From CAYPZL01 sp964415045 (GTDB lineage: Bacteria > Planctomycetota > Phycisphaerae > Sedimentisphaerales > Anaerobacaceae), in contig CAYPZL010000039.1 in the NCBI GenBank assembly GCA_964415045.1, positions 1-35,330 of the forward strand: DNA of 35,330 nt, read 5' to 3'. Under the pieces are notes generated by a model that did no database searches, was not told the DNA's origin, and saw only the letters and a list, made by a program, of their open reading frames with translations. A program made the position numbers and the translations under genes. Shown here piece after piece: positions 33,029 through 35,330 of this stretch (position 1 is its first letter; each line of letters opens with the position of its first letter).

Positions 33029-33310
33029 AATTGGGTTTGTTTGGCGCGGCCGGCCGTGCGCGAATTGGCTTCGTTCTGCACGCTCGGGCCCCGGCTCGGC
33101 GCCGGGAGATGCCCCAATTGGGTTCGTTTTTTCGGGGCGGTCTTGCAGTGGATTTCTCGTAAACCCTTTTTGAAGCGTGGTGTCGGGCGTTTTCGGGCGT
33201 CCGGGAATTGGGTTCGTTTGGCGCGGCCGGCCGTGCGCGAATTGGCTTTGTTTCGCACGCTCAGGCCCCCGCTCGGCGCCGGGACGTGGCGAGATTGGGT
33301 TCGTTTGGCG
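33029..33310. repeat. Tandem copies of an AATTGGGTTYGTTTGGCG repeat
   Basis: Six related boxes begin at 33029, 33063, 33116, 33206, 33240 and about 33294. Boxes 1-3 and 4-6 are two copies of one unit, offset by 177 bases. Internal spacing is 34 then 53-54 bases in both, and the first 34 bases differ at only one position. GGCCGGCC and CGGCGCCG palindromes lie between boxes. Read leftwards, every box encodes TNPI- or SQFA-like peptides. Similar peptides recur, from memory, in predicted proteins of Phycisphaerae, which points to a dispersed repeat family rather than a gene. Confidence 0.75.
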
Positions 33311-33461
33311 CAGTCGGGTCCACCGCTGCCGGCCGGGACTGGCGCTGGCGAGCGGGGCGGCGCCCGGCGGCGCAACCGTCTTTGCGGGGACGGACTTTCG
33401 GCTTGCGACGCGTCGTTGTGTCATTGCCTGCTTCCTGTCATACGATATGGCATTGGTTTCT

Positions 33462-33490
33462 TATATATCACACAATCTGCAAGCCGTCAA
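33462..33490 (-). promoter_or_regulatory. Well-formed promoter pointing into the repeat array
   Basis: Leftward TTGACG (33485-33490), a 17-base spacer and TATATA (33462-33467). Further left, AGGAAG (complement of 33431-33436) lies six bases before an ATG at 33424. No recognisable gene follows: the open frame runs through the repeat and on antisense to the M14 gene. Confidence 0.5.
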
Positions 33491-33571
33491 GCGAAATTCC
33501 GGCCTTTCCGCCTGGGCGCCGCGGGTGTCTGTACACATTTTCGGACAGGCCAGACACAGCCGTGTGTGTGT

Positions 33572-33662
33572 GTAGGGGCAACCCCCGTGGTTGCCCTGGT
33601 CAGCCATGCCCGGCGCACGATAGCCTTCGATGAGGCGGGCAGGCACGGGGGCCTGCCCCTAC
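33572..33662. repeat. Imperfect inverted repeat element (about 91 bases)
   Basis: The left end GTAGGGGCAACCCCCGTGG is mirrored by a right end reading GGGGGCCTGCCCCTAC. GTAGGGGC is shared at both outer ends, with about 40 unrelated bases between the arms. The form is that of a short palindromic mobile-type element; no coding capacity. Confidence 0.6.
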
Positions 33663-33759
33663 GGGAATTCGGATGACCCCTTTATGCCCGGATATTTTCA
33701 CACACCCGCCGGGGCGTGTGTGGGAGTCATGTGGTGCTATACAAGCCCAGGTTTTGCGC

Positions 33760-33788
33760 CATCGCCAAGTCCTTCGGACTTGACGATG
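33760..33788. repeat. Stable UUCG-loop hairpin
   Basis: CATCG-C-CAAGTCC, TTC, GGACTTG-A-CGATG: a 13-position stem with one mismatch, closed by the very stable cUUCGg loop. There is no U-tract, so it is more like a dispersed hairpin repeat than a terminator. Confidence 0.5.
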
Positions 33789-33870
33789 CCACCTGCCGTT
33801 GTCCCGAGTCCCAAGCAATGATGCCGAAAGATTGCAGAGATAGAGACGCTCGTCACCCGTGACTTTTGTC

Positions 33871-33899
33871 TTGTCCTCTCGGCGCGTATTCGCCATAAT
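33871..33899 (+). promoter_or_regulatory. Candidate promoter of the last gene
   Basis: TTGTCC (33871-33876), a 17-base spacer and CATAAT (33894-33899). The leader would be about 165 bases. Confidence 0.35.
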
Positions 33900-34069
33900 A
33901 TACACCACAGATGTACTTCTTATAGAACTTGCAGCGGATGCGGGTGCAGGGCCCGGACACAGCGGGTCGGACGGAGGCCGATCGAGCCGGAACGGAAAGA
34001 AATGGCAGGTGCCGAGGCAAAGGGTCCTGACGTGCGATTCCATTGGCGTAACGCGTAGGAGGCAGACCC

Positions 34070-35330
34070 ATGCGAGGTGTTGCTGAGCATCGTGGAACTC
34101 CCATTGTTATCGCGGTCGTGGTTTTCGTCTGGGGATTGGGACCGACAGCGGCCCAGGAGCAAGGGCCGGCGCTGGTGCAAACGGTCGGCCGGGCCGGCGG
34201 CCTCTTGTCCGTGCAGAATCAGCAGGGCGATACGATCGAGCTCACCATCCCGCCGGGGGCTCTGGCCGAAGACGTCGAGATTTCGCTGCGTCCCCTGTCC
34301 CTGGCGCCGAGCAATGCCATTGCCGCTCATGTTTTCCCCGGTGTCGAGCTGCTGCCGGACGGCTTGTCGCTGCTGGCGCCGGCCAAACTGAAGCTCATCC
34401 CGGCCGCCCCCGTGGCGGATCCCTGCATGGTGATCCTCTACCACGTGCGGTCCGCCGAGTATGTCGTTCCGCTGGCCCTGGAGCCCCCGCGCGCGGACGA
34501 GGAAGAGGATCCGAACGACGATGCCGGTGAGGAGGGCCGGGCCGGCGAGGACGAACAGGGTGCCGACGATATTGTGGAGGACCCGAACGACGAAATCGCG
34601 GGGTATATCGAGCATTTCAGCATGTACGGCGGGGGCGAGCCGACGATGTCGGAGGTGGGGACTCTCGCCGATCTGGCATTTGCCATGATTCCGCCGTACG
34701 ATCCGTACGGGTACCTGGCTTTCGAGGAAGCCCTCAGTGACGTCATGCACGTTAAGAAAGCGATTGCGAAGTTGGGCGGGGACGATCCGTTCTCCAACAA
34801 GGTCGAGGAGGCGGTGCTGGCGCACCTCAAAGACTTTCTCGCCGAGCCCCGGCCGGAACCACCTTGCGACCCCGACTATCTTCAGGCCGCGGTGGCGTAT
34901 TTCAGGATTATGAACCTGTTCGGCCTGCCCGTCTACGAGGATGATGCGAGAAACGAGGAGGTGGCCGCGGTCCGCGCGCAAATGGAGGATCTCTTCAAGG
35001 AGGTCGCCGACCGGTGCCTGCGCCAGTTCAACCTCTATATCAACATTGACGTGATCTGGACCGACAGCCTCGAGAAGAACTACAACGGAGTCGTCAACTT
35101 GGGTTGGCAGGTGATGGGGGATGATTCGAGCTACGTCTACGGCACGGCCGAGCTGCCGACGACCGGAGGCGGCGAGTATGACATGGTAACCACCACCTCC
35201 GACGGCGTCTGGTACGTGGTCGCCGAGGGCGCCGTCGTCATGGCCACCGACGACGCGGGTGTGATGACGGACCTGTTCCTGGAACTGACACTCAGCGGCG
35301 AAGTCCTGGAAGAGGTCGTGAGCTGCATCC
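34070..35330 (+). CDS. Exported protein with ZU5-like domain (3' end outside window)
   Basis: ATG 34070 has a perfect AGGAGG seven bases upstream, and the frame stays open for 420 codons to the window edge. It starts with an export signal (hydrophobic IVIAVVVFVWGLG, likely cut after TAAQ). Residues about 40-150 (DTIELTIPPGALAEDVEISLRP, then GVELLPDGLSLLAPAKLKL) match the pattern of ZU5-like beta domains in bacterial surface proteins. An acidic linker follows with a duplicated EDPNDD/EDPNDE unit, then IEHFSMYG, and a region with alternating helices. The function is unknown; a surface or periplasmic structural role is inferred. Confidence 0.85.
   Translation, partial: MRGVAEHRGTPIVIAVVVFVWGLGPTAAQEQGPALVQTVGRAGGLLSVQNQQGDTIELTIPPGALAEDVEISLRPLSLAPSNAIAAHVFPGVELLPDGLSLLAPAKLKLIPAAPVADPCMVILYHVRSAEYVVPLALEPPRADEEEDPNDDAGEEGRAGEDEQGADDIVEDPNDEIAGYIEHFSMYGGGEPTMSEVGTLADLAFAMIPPYDPYGYLAFEEALSDVMHVKKAIAKLGGDDPFSNKVEEAVLAHLKDFLAEPRPEPPCDPDYLQAAVAYFRIMNLFGLPVYEDDARNEEVAAVRAQMEDLFKEVADRCLRQFNLYINIDVIWTDSLEKNYNGVVNLGWQVMGDDSSYVYGTAELPTTGGGEYDMVTTTSDGVWYVVAEGAVVMATDDAGVMTDLFLELTLSGEVLEEVVSCI

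Noticed and set aside
33029..33310. CRISPR array
   Set aside because: The repeats are unevenly spaced (34, 53, 90 bases), the spacers are themselves repeated between units, and no cas gene is present.
30305..33424. A 1039-codon minus-strand frame starting at ATG 33424
   Set aside because: Apart from its well-formed start region, nearly all of it is antisense to the M14 fusion gene, with no recognisable domain. Only the promoter and start are kept as an observation.

Overview
The window looks like a chromosomal segment of a GC-rich planctomycete, most likely class Phycisphaerae (Sedimentisphaerales-like). Evidence seen: two prepilin-like proteins with the H-X9-DG signature, a Tat-exported sulfatase, a BNR-4 polysaccharide-lyase-like protein, secreted modules with CBM9-like domains, and an intergenic repeat that, read leftwards, encodes recurring TNPI peptides. 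The taxonomic call is an inference from gene content and was not tested by any search. No rRNA, tRNA, CRISPR array, integrase or transposase was recognised.

Layout. 1-2.6 kb: citramalate synthase (cimA) facing a cobalamin-binding-domain protein that lacks the usual ligand histidine. 2.6-5.2 kb: a degraded patch with remnants of large secreted carbohydrate-binding proteins on both strands, bounded by hairpin terminators. 5.3-6.8 kb: a 67-aa small gene, hisF, and a divergent 61-aa four-cysteine protein. 6.8-9.2 kb: BNR-4 lyase-like protein and gpmA, the latter flanked by two copies of a palindromic dispersed repeat. 9.3-11.9 kb: a small membrane protein and two paralogous prepilin-like proteins. 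12.0-14.5 kb: a leftward surE - ACT domain - PFL (UPF0210) operon. 14.7-17.8 kb: nnrE with a possibly leaderless promoter, a coiled-coil membrane protein with a BRCT-like end, and a HAD hydrolase. 17.9-24.6 kb: rightward genes for a UbiA-type phosphoribosyltransferase, an RsuA/RluB-type pseudouridine synthase, purD and a 1099-aa AsmA-like envelope protein. 24.6-28.4 kb: an exported pair, sulfatase-HEAT and a carbohydrate-binding-like/nitrilase-fold hydrolase. 28.4-30.0 kb: trmB and an isochorismatase-like hydrolase. 30.2-32.9 kb: an exported M14 carboxypeptidase fused to a large C-terminal region that may be a beta-propeller. 32.9-34.1 kb: a gene-free repeat hotspot. 34.1 kb to the end: an exported protein running off the window.

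How the genes work together. Housekeeping genes (cimA, hisF, purD, gpmA, nnrE, surE, trmB, pseudouridine synthase) are interleaved with an export-oriented set suited to attacking sulfated, acylated or peptide-bearing polymers outside the cytoplasm: BNR-4 lyase-like protein, Tat sulfatase, secreted amide hydrolase and M14-fusion peptidase. The most novel-looking items are the M14 fusion, the secreted carbohydrate-binding/nitrilase fusion beside the sulfatase, a CBM9 domain apparently nested inside another beta-sandwich module, and the tandem repeat near 33.0-33.3 kb that has a well-formed promoter, ribosome site and ATG reading into it.
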